DNA of 64,000 nt from assembly GCA_002163085.1 (NCBI GenBank), contig MAAJ01000001.1:1-64000 (forward strand). Direction: 5' to 3'. Made by a program: the position numbers and the translations under genes. The notes beneath the pieces were generated by a model. It saw only the letters and a list, made by a program, of their open reading frames with translations. It made no database searches and was not told the origin of the DNA. Every line of letters begins with the position of its first letter. Within the stretch, counting starts at the first letter, position 1. Shown in pieces: positions 8,011 through 16,393 of the stretch. The DNA comes from Methylophaga sp. 42_25_T18. GTDB taxonomy: Bacteria; Pseudomonadota; Gammaproteobacteria; Nitrosococcales; Methylophagaceae.

Positions 8011-9166
8011 AGTGGATTGCTTCTTCTGCAAAACCCAAGGTCAAACAACATTGCTTTAATGCAGACATAAATGGTTTGGGGCCACAGAAATACACTGCAG
8101 TATCGCCGTCAGTATTAAGCTCATACTCAGTTAACCATTTATTTAATATGCTGGTATTTAAAAAGCCTTTATTATCACCATTATCACTCACCATAAAACT
8201 GGTTTTATAGCGAAAGCCTGCTTCACGTTGAAGTGATGCCAGCTCCTCTTTCAATATCTGACTTGTCTCATCACGCTGGCATTGAATAAACAGAATATTT
8301 TCTGGTTTAATACCATTGTCTATTGCTTCATATAACATGCTTATTAAAGGTGTTATACCCACGCCACCCGCTATAAAAACATGCTTCTTAGCATTAAGAT
8401 CTAAATTAAATACACCTGCTGGTACTTGCAGTTGGACGGTGGACTCCTCGGTACTTTTATGCAGATGAGTCGATACCAATCCATTTAATTCGGCTTTGGT
8501 GGTGATGCGTAAATAATCTTTACCAGATGCACCAGATAAAGAGTATTGGCGAATTTGTTCATAGTCAGAGTTCTCAGGCGATACTTTTATACCCACATAT
8601 TGACCACCATTAAATGCTGGTAGTGCACCTTTATCTTTGGGTTTTAAATAGAAAGATTTCACTTCTGGTGTTTCGGTAACTATGTCTGCAATCACAAACT
8701 CACGAAAGCCTCGCCAGCCGCCGTCGGCGCTTTCTTTCTCTTTATACAATCCCTCTTCGGTATTGATAAATACATCGGCCAACAGACCATACGCTTCCGC
8801 CCATGCTGTCAGTGCTGGATGGTCATCTGGCAAAGATAAAACGTCTTGGATTGCTGCTAATAGGTATTGTCCAACGATAGGGTATTGTTCAGGCTTGATA
8901 CCTAAGCTGACATGTTTATTTGCAATGCGTTGTACTGCAGGAATTAACGCTTCGATGTTTGTTAGATTATTGGCATAAGCAAATACGGCATCAGCCAAAG
9001 CGCGAGCTTGATTGCCCTCTTTTTGGTTGTTTTCATTAAATACATTTTTTAATTCTGGATGAGCCTTAAATAACTTCTCATAAAAATGTTCTGTAATTTT
9101 TAGTCCATGCTCTGCTAATAATGGAATGGTTGACTGGACGGTTTCTATAGTTTGTTCGCTTAACAC
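7979..9166 (-). CDS. hmp: Flavohemoglobin (nitric oxide dioxygenase)
   Basis: Hmp oxidises NO with O2 to nitrate using NAD(P)H, FAD and haem in the cytoplasm. The 395-aa product has a globin domain (1-140) with proximal His85, Tyr29 and Gln53 at the E. coli Hmp positions. An FAD domain follows (about 150-255, including RQYSLSG) and then an NAD domain (AGGVGITPLISML; CGPKPFM near the C-terminus). It starts with GTG at 9166, with AGGA 7 nt upstream; the nearby ATG at 9171 is in another frame and hits a stop at once. It is divergent from nsrR, with an NsrR operator over its promoter. Confidence 0.96.
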   Translation of the reverse strand: MLSEQTIETVQSTIPLLAEHGLKITEHFYEKLFKAHPELKNVFNENNQKEGNQARALADAVFAYANNLTNIEALIPAVQRIANKHVSLGIKPEQYPIVGQYLLAAIQDVLSLPDDHPALTAWAEAYGLLADVFINTEEGLYKEKESADGGWRGFREFVIADIVTETPEVKSFYLKPKDKGALPAFNGGQYVGIKVSPENSDYEQIRQYSLSGASGKDYLRITTKAELNGLVSTHLHKSTEESTVQLQVPAGVFNLDLNAKKHVFIAGGVGITPLISMLYEAIDNGIKPENILFIQCQRDETSQILKEELASLQREAGFRYKTSFMVSDNGDNKGFLNTSILNKWLTEYELNTDGDTAVYFCGPKPFMSALKQCCLTLGFAEEAIHYESFGPTTAI

Positions 9167-9216
9167 TGCATTGTCCTCGCTATTAAATTAAACATTCTTT
9201 TTAGATGAATCTTTTA

Positions 9217-9239
9217 AAGATGCATTTTACATGTATCTT
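9217..9239. promoter_or_regulatory. NsrR operator between hmp and nsrR
   Basis: AAGATGCATTT, one base, then ACATGTATCTT is an 11-1-11 near-palindrome matching the known NsrR consensus. It sits between the divergent hmp and nsrR genes and covers the hmp -10 box, so repressor bound there would block hmp; NO damage to the NsrR cluster would release it. A partial extra half-site (AGATGAATCTTT) lies just before it. Confidence 0.85.
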
Positions 9240-9251
9240 TTAACAAAGCAA
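9224..9251 (-). promoter_or_regulatory. hmp promoter (sigma-70)
   Basis: On the minus strand TTGCTT (9246-9251) and TAAAAT (9224-9229) are separated by 16 nt. The -10 lies inside the NsrR palindrome. The hmp start codon is 58 nt downstream. Confidence 0.65.
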
Positions 9252-9295
9252 ATCTTTATACTTTTACGCAGATGAAACTAGTAATGAGTTAATAC

Positions 9296-9739
9296 ATGCA
9301 ATTAACCAAACACACTGATTTTGCGTTCCGAACCTTAATTTATCTATCGATGATGCAGGAAGAACTCACCACGATTCAGAAGATTACGGACAGCTTCGGT
9401 ATATCAAAAACTCATGCAATGAAAATTGTGAATACGCTCGCAAACAAAGGGTGGGTGCAATCCATTAGAGGGAGAAATGGAGGTATTAAACTCGGCTGTG
9501 ACCCGCGAGAAATTAAATTAGATGAAGTCGTGATCTTGATGGAAAATACCTTGGATCCGGTAAATTGCGATCAACCTCCGTGCCTAATCGCTGGTGCCTG
9601 CGTTCTGAAAAGTGAATTATTAACCGCGCAGCAAGCTTATCTGGATCATTTGGCAACATTATCTCTAGCTGATTTAGCAAATAAACGTACCCAGCAGAGA
9701 ATTAATAATATTCCTATTGCACAAGAACCGATGTCTTAA
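9296..9739 (+). CDS. nsrR: Nitric-oxide-sensing repressor NsrR (Rrf2 family)
   Basis: NsrR is a winged-helix Rrf2 repressor with an iron-sulphur cluster that is destroyed by NO, derepressing detoxification genes. The 147-aa product starts MQLTKHTDFAFRTLIYLSMM and carries the recognition region GISKTHAMKIVNTLANKGWV. Three cysteines at 91, 96 and 102 (CDQPPCLIAGAC) sit at the positions of the E. coli NsrR cluster ligands. It is divergent from hmp, with an NsrR operator between them, so control of hmp is well supported. No clear promoter or strong ribosome site is visible for nsrR itself. Confidence 0.95.
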   Translation: MQLTKHTDFAFRTLIYLSMMQEELTTIQKITDSFGISKTHAMKIVNTLANKGWVQSIRGRNGGIKLGCDPREIKLDEVVILMENTLDPVNCDQPPCLIAGACVLKSELLTAQQAYLDHLATLSLADLANKRTQQRINNIPIAQEPMS

Positions 9740-9795
9740 AAAATATTAATAACACGAACCACTTTTATTGGCTTGCTGTTAATACGCTCAAATAA

Positions 9796-9834
9796 ATAAA
9801 GCCGCAGCGACATGGTCACTACGGCTTTTTTATT
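9796..9834. terminator. Terminator shared by nsrR and the spondin/PEP-CTERM gene
   Basis: AAGCCGCAGCGAC (9799-9811) faces GTCACTACGGCTT (9815-9827). On the plus strand two C-A mismatches weaken it; on the minus strand both become G-U pairs, so the hairpin is stronger there. T-rich runs follow on both sides. It is homologous to the hairpin at 7742-7767. Confidence 0.8.
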
Positions 9835-9941
9835 ATGATTTACTTATCTTATGCGACTGAGTTTTTAGCTTTACGACGCAGGCCTAAAAAACCTAATAAT
9901 GCGGGTGCAAACATAAAGGCTGCTGCTGGAACAGGAACTGC
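9799..9941 (-). repeat. Inverted repeat copy B: PEP-CTERM tail plus terminator
   Basis: This minus-strand copy of the module at 7626-7767 holds 31 codons encoding VPVPAAAFMFAPALLGFLGL plus the basic tail, then a stop, about 21 nt of spacer and the homologous terminator hairpin. The two copies face each other about 2.0 kb apart, with nrtS, hmp and nsrR between them. Confidence 0.75.
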
Positions 9942-10652
9942 AGAAACATTAGTTAGTTCAATTGTGGCAATGCTTGAAAAGTTATCAAAATTAAATCGTT
10001 CTGTATCAATGCCAGCTACATTTAAAAATGAAGCAAACGCTAAACCGCCCACTTTTGTAATCACACCATTTTCATCTGCGCCTTGATTGGGGCCCGATTG
10101 TCCTGGCGCTATACCAAATATTGGGTTACCTGCTGATGTGGCAAAATTATTGATTTCTGTACCAGCATCATAAACAGCAAAGACATCAAAACTCAATCTA
10201 GAGATCGTACCATCTAACAGGCTAGCGATACTGAAAGCTAATGGATTGCTATTAGCAATGAAAAAGTCTGAGCTCGGTAATAACATAGAAGCATAAGAGA
10301 AATAATTATTACTGCCATCTTCACTGACTGTGAATGTATTACTGACAGTTTGAGTCGGCGCGACAAGGCCGCCTAATACACCATCCACACCTGAACCACT
10401 AAAGCTGTTGCTCAATGGCATCACATTGCCATCTTCTGCTATTGCTTCTAGGCCAGCACTCGCTGTACCACCTACGTCAAAGGTATCAAACGTGCCATCA
10501 TGAAACCCAGCCCAAACAGGGGTGAGATATGTACCATCAGCTGGTGCGTTATTGGTGAATTTCACCTGAATTTCAGCCGCACTAGTGATTGAGCTTGCAA
10601 GGATTAGCGCTGTCCCTATTGCTAACGCGCTCGTAGTTTTAGCATTTTTCAT
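9849..10652 (-). CDS. Spondin-domain exported protein with PEP-CTERM-type tail
   Basis: The 267-aa product starts with a signal peptide (about residues 1-25, ending SSITSAAEIQ). The body looks like a bacterial spondin domain: IQVKFTNNAPADGTYLTPVW, a GLEAIAEDGN segment and SYASMLLPSSDFFIAN. The C-terminus VPVPAAAFMFAPALLGFLGL plus RRKAKN is a PEP-CTERM-type sorting signal. It is probably exported and trimmed by an exosortase encoded elsewhere. It lies 113 nt downstream of the NrsF-like gene on the same strand. ATG 10652 is supported by AAGGA about 11 nt upstream. The spondin call rests on pattern recognition. Confidence 0.75.
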   Translation of the reverse strand: MKNAKTTSALAIGTALILASSITSAAEIQVKFTNNAPADGTYLTPVWAGFHDGTFDTFDVGGTASAGLEAIAEDGNVMPLSNSFSGSGVDGVLGGLVAPTQTVSNTFTVSEDGSNNYFSYASMLLPSSDFFIANSNPLAFSIASLLDGTISRLSFDVFAVYDAGTEINNFATSAGNPIFGIAPGQSGPNQGADENGVITKVGGLAFASFLNVAGIDTERFNFDNFSSIATIELTNVSAVPVPAAAFMFAPALLGFLGLRRKAKNSVA

Positions 10653-10686
10653 CGAGTTATTCCTTAGTATGAGTAGTAATTAAAAC

Positions 10687-10751
10687 GTGGCCAACGCCAC
10701 CGTTAACTACCAATACGCACGCTTAAGGAAAAACGATACTTCTTATAAGAA
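10687..10751. other. Short inverted repeats upstream of the spondin gene
   Basis: In the 113-nt gap between the NrsF-like gene and the spondin gene, GTGGC (10687-10691) pairs with GCCAC (10696-10700) and is followed on the minus strand by TTTT, a weak terminator. TTCTTATAAGAA (10740-10751) is a perfect 12-bp palindrome that could be an operator. Neither is a known site to me. Confidence 0.3.
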
Positions 10752-10765
10752 CTTTTTTGATGTCG

Positions 10766-11407
10766 TTAGCGAGTACGCAACATCACAAAGCCTAATACAG
10801 CACCAACCACGCCAACCGAAAGCCCGGGTAGAATATGATCGGTCAAAATATGCTGCGGATCGTACATGCAGGCAAATTGCATGATCAATGCTGGAACAGA
10901 ACCAGAAGCTAACCCAATTAATAAGCCCGTACTCATCGGATATAAGGGCCACTGTTTTCTAGCCCAAAACAAGCCTGCAAGCATGAGCGGTAAGGAAAAC
11001 ACAAAGGTCTCGTAATAACAGAATTCTCGCTTGCCAGCCATTGAAGGCTCTAGCGCAGGATGCACTAAACCAAGCAGATAAAAGCCCACCCATATAGACA
11101 CGCCTAATAACGGTAAGAATAAACGCCGAGTGATCGATTTAGATGATGGAATAGCAAACTCAAATGCAGCATAAATTAATAAGATAACACTGGCTAAACC
11201 GACTAGACTCTCAACTAAAAACTGAATAGAAAATAGTAAGTCATGACCTATATCAGTTCGATAAGGTCCTGTCAGTAACGCTACTATGGCGACAAATGTA
11301 AACGCACCGCCTAGCCAAAACAAAGCACTTTGACGAGTATCGACTGATGTTACTGGTGCAATATCCATCGTCAGCTCATCGATAAATTGTTTGCGATCGA
11401 CCGTCAT
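10766..11407 (-). CDS. NrsF-like (DUF1109) transmembrane anti-sigma factor
   Basis: This 213-aa protein has six hydrophobic segments from about residue 28 onward and a short cytoplasmic N-terminus, the layout of the NrsF/DUF1109 family that inhibits SigF-type ECF sigma factors. Conserved cysteines appear in GKREFCYYETFVF and IMQFACMYDPQHILTDH; in Caulobacter NrsF two cysteines are needed for signal sensing. Its ATG overlaps the end of the ECF sigma gene (ATGA), so sigma and anti-sigma are translationally coupled. The typical SigF target genes (DoxX, DUF692, DUF2282) are not nearby. Confidence 0.85.
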   Translation of the reverse strand: MTVDRKQFIDELTMDIAPVTSVDTRQSALFWLGGAFTFVAIVALLTGPYRTDIGHDLLFSIQFLVESLVGLASVILLIYAAFEFAIPSSKSITRRLFLPLLGVSIWVGFYLLGLVHPALEPSMAGKREFCYYETFVFSLPLMLAGLFWARKQWPLYPMSTGLLIGLASGSVPALIMQFACMYDPQHILTDHILPGLSVGVVGAVLGFVMLRTR

Positions 11408-11976
11408 GATTCAACCCACTCCTGTTTCCACTGTTTTTGAAGAGTTTTCAAACCTCTACGTAATCTCGCTTTGACCGCGCTTTCTTTAATGCCTAATAAT
11501 TGAGCCGCTTCATTCGTCGTCATGCCGTGATATTTGGTTAAGGTTATCGCTTCTCGTTGATCCTGAGACAAGTTACCCATTAAGCGCTCTCCATCAATCA
11601 TGCGATCTAAATCTACCTGATCAATGTCATTATGATCAAGTTCGGCCAAAGAGGAAATCTGACGATTGATGGTTTCGCCTCGGCGTAATACATCAATTGT
11701 TTTATGGTGAATGATGGTAAAAAACCAAGGACGGAAAGCACGTTTAGAGTCAAACGTATGTCGTGCTCGATGTAATGCCATCAAGCTTTCTTGTACGCAA
11801 TCTTCCAATACGGTGAGTTGTCCGAAGTTTGCTCGCAAATAAGTTTCAATCACCGAACCTAACTCTGATAAGAGTTGGTTGTAAGCGCTAGCATCACCTG
11901 CCTGACTTTGCTTCATGAGTGCAGACCAGCGCAGCTCGTCCTTTTCCCACAAAGCATCTTGCTTACTTGAAATCAT
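11404..11976 (-). CDS. ECF RNA polymerase sigma factor (SigF-like, NrsF-associated)
   Basis: The 190-aa product has sigma region 2 (LTVLEDCVQESLMALHRARH, then AFRPWFFTIIHHKTIDVLRR) and region 4 (LSQDQREAITLTKYHGMTTN, then ESAVKARLRRGLKTLQ) with no region 3, as expected of an ECF sigma. The overlapping downstream gene encodes its probable anti-sigma NrsF. Related systems respond to metal or oxidative stress. Its targets are unknown; the spondin gene further downstream on the same strand may be in the same unit. The ATG at 11976 gives the usual length. Confidence 0.92.
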   Translation of the reverse strand: MISSKQDALWEKDELRWSALMKQSQAGDASAYNQLLSELGSVIETYLRANFGQLTVLEDCVQESLMALHRARHTFDSKRAFRPWFFTIIHHKTIDVLRRGETINRQISSLAELDHNDIDQVDLDRMIDGERLMGNLSQDQREAITLTKYHGMTTNEAAQLLGIKESAVKARLRRGLKTLQKQWKQEWVES

Positions 11977-12060
11977 GCCACCTCAGATCAGGTTTAAATT
12001 GCTAAAGACACTCAGACTGGAAGACGGCTCTAAAGTTTCACCAAATAGACATCATTAAAC

Positions 12061-13731
12061 TTAGAACAAGCCTTCTATCGTACCGGCCTCATCAATATCG
12101 ATACGTTCACTCGCTGGACGTTTGGGTAATCCTGGCATAGTCATAATATCGCCGCACAAGGCGACTAAAAATTCTGCACCTCGAGATAAACGCACATCAC
12201 GTACCGTTAAAGTATGACCCGTTGGCGCACCTCGTAAACTTGCATCACTACTAAATGAATAGGGTGTTTTGGCCATACAGACAGGAATGTTGGCATGTGT
12301 TTCACTAAAGCGTTGTAACTTAGCCATTACTTTTTTATCGGCGATCACTTCTTTAGCACCATATAACTTGGTCGCTACAGCAGTGATTTTATCCCACAAC
12401 GGCTCATCATCTTGGTATAACAACTTAAAGTTATTGTCTGGCTGGTCCAGCATCGCCACCACTTCCTGTGCCAGCTCTTCAGCCCCTTTTCCGCCCTGCG
12501 CCCAATGTTTAGCAATTACCGCTTTGGCCCCATAGGATTCAACGGTAGATTTAATCAAGTCAACTTCAGCATCGCTATCATTATCAAAGTGATTGATCGC
12601 CACGATGCAACGCACACCAAAATGTTGTTGTAGATTAGTCAGGTGACGTTTTAGGTTTTCCATTCCTTGCTCTAAAGCATTCAGGTTTTCAGATCCGAGA
12701 TCTTTAACATCCACACCACCGTGATACTTCAAGGCGCGAACGGTTGCCACCACCACTGCCATATCCGGTTTTAAACCTGCTTTACGGCATTTGATATTGA
12801 TAAATTTTTCCGCACCAAGATCAGCGCCAAAACCCGCTTCCGTCACCACATAATCAGACAGCTTTAATGCCATCTTAGTAGCCACGACTGAATTACAACC
12901 ATGAGCGATATTGGCAAACGGCCCACCATGTACAAAGGCCGGATTATTTTCCAAGGTTTGCACTAAGTTTGGTTTTAAGGCTTCTTTTAATAAGGCCGCC
13001 ATCGCACCATTCGCTTTAATGTCTTTTGCTAGACGGGCGGTGCCATCATGAGAGTAACCAATTAAAATATTGCCCAAGCGTTGTTTGAGTTCATTCAAAG
13101 AGAGTGACAAACATAAGATCGCCATCACTTCAGAAGCCACTACAATGTCAAAACCATCTTCACGTGGAAAACCATTCGCCTTGCCGCCCATAGCAACGAC
13201 GACTTGTCTTAACGCTCGGTCATTCATATCGATGACGCGGCCCCAAGTGATTTGGCGAATATCTAAATCCAATTCATTGCCATGATGTATATGATTGTCG
13301 ATCATCGCAGCCAATAGATTATGAGCCGCAGAAATGGCATGTAAGTCACCGGTGAAATGAAGATTAATATCTTCCATCGGCACTACTTGAGCATAACCGC
13401 CGCCAGCCGCACCACCTTTCAGGCCAAAACACGGACCCATTGAAGGCTCACGTATGCACACCATTGATTTTTTGCCAATATGGTTCAAAGCGTCACTTAA
13501 ACCAATCGTAGTAGTGGTTTTTCCTTCACCAGCAGGAGTAGGGCTGACTGCCGTGACTAAAATTAATTTTCCATCAGCATGTTCTGCCCGTTCAGATAAG
13601 ACGTTTAAGGAAACTTTCGCTTTATAATGGCCATGCTGATCAATAGCTTCAGAACTTAAATCAAGGCCCTGTTCGGCAACCTTAGAGATTTGTTCCATTG
13701 TTGCTTGTTGCGCAATTTCAATATCTGACAT
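12061..13731 (-). CDS. fhs: Formate-tetrahydrofolate ligase
   Basis: This enzyme makes 10-formyl-THF from formate, THF and ATP, linking formate to C1 metabolism; methylotrophs call it FtfL. The 556-aa length is typical. Visible motifs are the P-loop [34 protein letters not shown] and the C-terminal [17 protein letters not shown] start at the ATG at 13731 (MSDIEIAQQ) with GGAAGA 4-9 nt upstream; a TTG seven codons earlier is less likely. A promoter lies just upstream, and it appears to be a single-gene unit. Confidence 0.96.
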   Translation of the reverse strand: MSDIEIAQQATMEQISKVAEQGLDLSSEAIDQHGHYKAKVSLNVLSERAEHADGKLILVTAVSPTPAGEGKTTTTIGLSDALNHIGKKSMVCIREPSMGPCFGLKGGAAGGGYAQVVPMEDINLHFTGDLHAISAAHNLLAAMIDNHIHHGNELDLDIRQITWGRVIDMNDRALRQVVVAMGGKANGFPREDGFDIVVASEVMAILCLSLSLNELKQRLGNILIGYSHDGTARLAKDIKANGAMAALLKEALKPNLVQTLENNPAFVHGGPFANIAHGCNSVVATKMALKLSDYVVTEAGFGADLGAEKFINIKCRKAGLKPDMAVVVATVRALKYHGGVDVKDLGSENLNALEQGMENLKRHLTNLQQHFGVRCIVAINHFDNDSDAEVDLIKSTVESYGAKAVIAKHWAQGGKGAEELAQEVVAMLDQPDNNFKLLYQDDEPLWDKITAVATKLYGAKEVIADKKVMAKLQRFSETHANIPVCMAKTPYSFSSDASLRGAPTGHTLTVRDVRLSRGAEFLVALCGDIMTMPGLPKRPASERIDIDEAGTIEGLF

Positions 13732-13763
13732 GCTTTCTTCCGACGGTCTCAAAATACCCGAGC

Positions 13764-13791
13764 ATTATACTAGGGCTTGTTGATCTTTCAT
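13764..13791 (-). promoter_or_regulatory. fhs promoter (sigma-70)
   Basis: A perfect TATAAT (13764-13769) follows ATGAAA (13786-13791, four of six -35 bases) after 16 nt on the minus strand. It lies 32 nt upstream of the fhs ATG and immediately after the ubiX stop. Confidence 0.6.
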
Positions 13792-13796
13792 ATTTA

Positions 13797-14405
13797 TCAT
13801 TCTCCCCAACGTGGCATCAACTGATGGTCTATCCCCGCCTGATCTAAGATCCGCGCAACCACAAAATCAACAATATCCGCGAGCTCGGTAGGCTTGAAAT
13901 AAAAGCCTGGGCTAGGCGGCAATATGCATACTCCTAATCGGGCTAATTTGAGCATATTTTCTAAATGAATCGCTGAGAAAGGCGCTTCTCTAGGCACAAG
14001 AATTAACTTGCGACTTTCTTTTAACATCACATCAGCCGCACGGTTTATTAAATTATCACTGCTACCCACAGCAATCGAAGATAAGCTGCCCATCGTACAA
14101 GGACAAACAATCATCGTAGCAACTCGGTGAGAACCACTGGCCAGTGGCGAACTCCACTGTTGTTCACCATAGACCTGTAATAATTCAGGATCACAGTTAA
14201 ATTCTTTCACCAGTTGTTTTTTCACATCACTGGCTCGCGCAGGTAATTTCCAATCCAACTCATCCGCCAATACGATGCGACCGGCAGCTGAAATCATTAA
14301 ATGTACGGTTATACCTTGCCCCAACAAGACCTCTAGTAGACGTTTACTGTACGGTGCACCCGACGCACCAGTAATTGCTAATGCAATTTGTTTGTTATCA
14401 ATCAT
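13797..14405 (-). CDS. ubiX: Flavin prenyltransferase UbiX
   Basis: UbiX joins dimethylallyl phosphate to FMN to make the prenylated-FMN cofactor of the decarboxylase UbiD. The 202-aa product begins IALAITGASGAPYSKRLLEV, the FMN-binding start, and has MIVCPCTMGSLSSIAVGSSD and RKLILVPREAPFSAIHLENM, all diagnostic. It lies one base after mpl on the same strand. It is the fourth ubiquinone gene in the window, although far from ubiE/J/B. Confidence 0.95.
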   Translation of the reverse strand: MIDNKQIALAITGASGAPYSKRLLEVLLGQGITVHLMISAAGRIVLADELDWKLPARASDVKKQLVKEFNCDPELLQVYGEQQWSSPLASGSHRVATMIVCPCTMGSLSSIAVGSSDNLINRAADVMLKESRKLILVPREAPFSAIHLENMLKLARLGVCILPPSPGFYFKPTELADIVDFVVARILDQAGIDHQLMPRWGE

Positions 14406-14406
14406 C

Positions 14407-15759
14407 TTATGCTAACGCCGTTAATAATCGTTGATGTATACCGCCAAAACCACCGTTGCTCATGATCAATACTTCATCACCGGCTTGAGCTTCTTTGCAC
14501 ACTAAGTCAATAATGGCTTCTACGCTATTTTCAACTGATGCTTTGTCACCTAATTGTTGTTGTACCTTCGCTAGCGACCATTGCAGACCTTGGTCTTCAA
14601 ATAATAAGACTCGATCCGCCGCTTGCAATGAGTCAGCTAAGGTCTGCTGATGCACGCCCATTTTCATAGTATTGGATCGCGGTTCTAATACGGCAATTAA
14701 TTTGCGTTCGCCAATATTGGCTCGCAAACCTTTGACGGTGGTGGCAATCGCGGTCGGGTGATGAGCAAAATCATCATAGACACGAATGCCACGCACTTCA
14801 CCTCGCAGCTCCATTCGACGTTTAATGCCCTTAAACTGAGCTAAAGCCTTGCAAGCTTGAGCATAAGTTACCCCCACATGGTGAGCAGCAGCCATCGCCG
14901 CCAACGCATTGTCCACATTATGTAAACCTAACATCGGCCAGCTAACATGACCAACTGTCTGACCTTCACACATCACATCAAACTGACTGCCATCCTCAGC
15001 GACATTTATCGCCTGTAATTCACCACTTTCTATGCCTACTGTTTGTCGTGGCGTCCAACATCCCATATCTATAGTTTGTTCAATTGCAGCTTCATTTTCG
15101 GGTGAAATAACTAAGCCATCAGCAGGTACCGTCCGCATCAGGTGATGGAATTGCTTTTGTATGGCAGCCAAGTCATCAAAAATATCGGCATGATCAAATT
15201 CTAGGTTATTAATGACTAGGGTACGGGGATGATAGTGAACAAATTTAGAGCGTTTATCAAAAAAGGCAGTGTCATATTCATCGGCTTCAATGACAAAAAA
15301 TGGGGTGTCGCCTAAACGCGCCGTTTCACCAAAGTTACCTGGCACGCCACCAATTAAGAATCCAGGAGCCATGCCTGCATCTTCTAAAATCCACGCCAAT
15401 AAACTACTGGTCGTCGTTTTCCCATGGGTGCCCGATACGGCCAAAACCCAGCGATCTTTTAATACATAATCGGCCAACCACTCTGGACCAGACACATAAG
15501 GCAGACCTTTATTAAGCACATATTCAACAGCTGGATTGCCACGTGACATCGCATTGCCCATCACCACCAGATCAGGGGCTGGCTCTAAGTGCTCAGCTAA
15601 ATAACCTTCTTGTAAGTCTATGCCGGCATCTCTGAGCTGATCACTCATCGGAGGATAAACATTGGCATCCGAACCTGATACTTGCATACCTAAAGAGCGT
15701 GCAAGCAAAGCTACGCCCCCCATAAACGTGCCACAAATGCCCAAAATGTGAATATGCAT
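14407..15759 (-). CDS. mpl: UDP-MurNAc:tripeptide ligase Mpl (murein recycling)
   Basis: Mpl ligates the recycled tripeptide L-Ala-gamma-D-Glu-mesoDAP to UDP-N-acetylmuramate, re-entering peptidoglycan synthesis. The 450-aa product has the Mur-ligase N-terminal domain (HIHILGICGTFMGGVALLAR), the ATP loop AVSGTHGKTTTSSLLAWIL, and the YDDFAHHPTAI stretch that distinguishes the MurC/Mpl group. IEADEYDTAFFDKRSKFVHY is an Mpl signature. Its start codon overlaps the stop of the upstream membrane protein by one base, so the two are co-translated. Confidence 0.95.
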   Translation of the reverse strand: MHIHILGICGTFMGGVALLARSLGMQVSGSDANVYPPMSDQLRDAGIDLQEGYLAEHLEPAPDLVVMGNAMSRGNPAVEYVLNKGLPYVSGPEWLADYVLKDRWVLAVSGTHGKTTTSSLLAWILEDAGMAPGFLIGGVPGNFGETARLGDTPFFVIEADEYDTAFFDKRSKFVHYHPRTLVINNLEFDHADIFDDLAAIQKQFHHLMRTVPADGLVISPENEAAIEQTIDMGCWTPRQTVGIESGELQAINVAEDGSQFDVMCEGQTVGHVSWPMLGLHNVDNALAAMAAAHHVGVTYAQACKALAQFKGIKRRMELRGEVRGIRVYDDFAHHPTAIATTVKGLRANIGERKLIAVLEPRSNTMKMGVHQQTLADSLQAADRVLLFEDQGLQWSLAKVQQQLGDKASVENSVEAIIDLVCKEAQAGDEVLIMSNGGFGGIHQRLLTALA

Positions 15760-16271
15760 TAAGCGACTCCAGACACGGTAAGCCCAACAGCAAGTAACGA
15801 TAAGACGGTATAGCCAATGGTTAACATTACCGCAGAACCCGGTTTAATTTCTAGTGCATTTCTGAAGATATGTGCTGTTACCATCAGGCTCCATAACAAT
15901 ACTGCAATCATCAACAGCATCGCCAAACCAGCAAACTGCTCATGTTCTTTTACCTGACTAAAAAAATACACTATGGGATAACCAACACAGCCTAGGCAAC
16001 TGCCTGCACCTGCCATAGCAGTAACCGTTTGTTGGAAGCGGGATTTAAAACCACGAAAATGTAATAGCAGTAGACTCACTACGATTAGCATTAAGGTATC
16101 GGTCAAACTGGAGAACAGACTTATCTCCCAGCTTTGATCAATTCGACTAATCGCAACCCCTATCGTGAAATAGGCCAATAAGGTAAATTTCATTATCCAG
16201 TGGGTGCTGGCAACATCAGCGGGACTGGCTTTAAAGAAACAGATTTCGAGATAACGGAAGATGATATTCAT
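15759..16271 (-). CDS. Multi-spanning membrane protein, Yip1-like, upstream of mpl
   Basis: The 170-aa protein has four or five hydrophobic segments (about residues 25-45, 55-70, 85-105, 118-138, 145-168). A GSCLGCVGYPIVYF stretch in the middle holds two cysteines in a CxxC arrangement. It vaguely resembles Yip1-type membrane proteins, but I cannot assign a function. One-base overlap with mpl suggests co-expression and perhaps an envelope role. The ATG at 16271 is the first possible start. Confidence 0.55.
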   Translation of the reverse strand: MNIIFRYLEICFFKASPADVASTHWIMKFTLLAYFTIGVAISRIDQSWEISLFSSLTDTLMLIVVSLLLLHFRGFKSRFQQTVTAMAGAGSCLGCVGYPIVYFFSQVKEHEQFAGLAMLLMIAVLLWSLMVTAHIFRNALEIKPGSAVMLTIGYTVLSLLAVGLTVSGVA

Positions 16272-16334
16272 AAAGCTATGATAACGTGTCAGTCGCTATC
16301 AACAAAACCTTATTATATTGAGACTAGTTCAAAT

Positions 16335-16373
16335 AAAAAGCCCGGTGGCACTTATCGTACGACCGGGCTTTTT
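16335..16373. terminator. Intrinsic terminator
   Basis: AGCCCGGT (16339-16346) pairs with ACCGGGCT (16362-16369), with T runs on both sides. It ends the beta-propeller gene (minus, stop 16394). It lies upstream of the membrane-protein gene, so it insulates the mpl unit from readthrough. Confidence 0.85.
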
Positions 16374-16393
16374 ATAAATATGTGATTTAGGAT

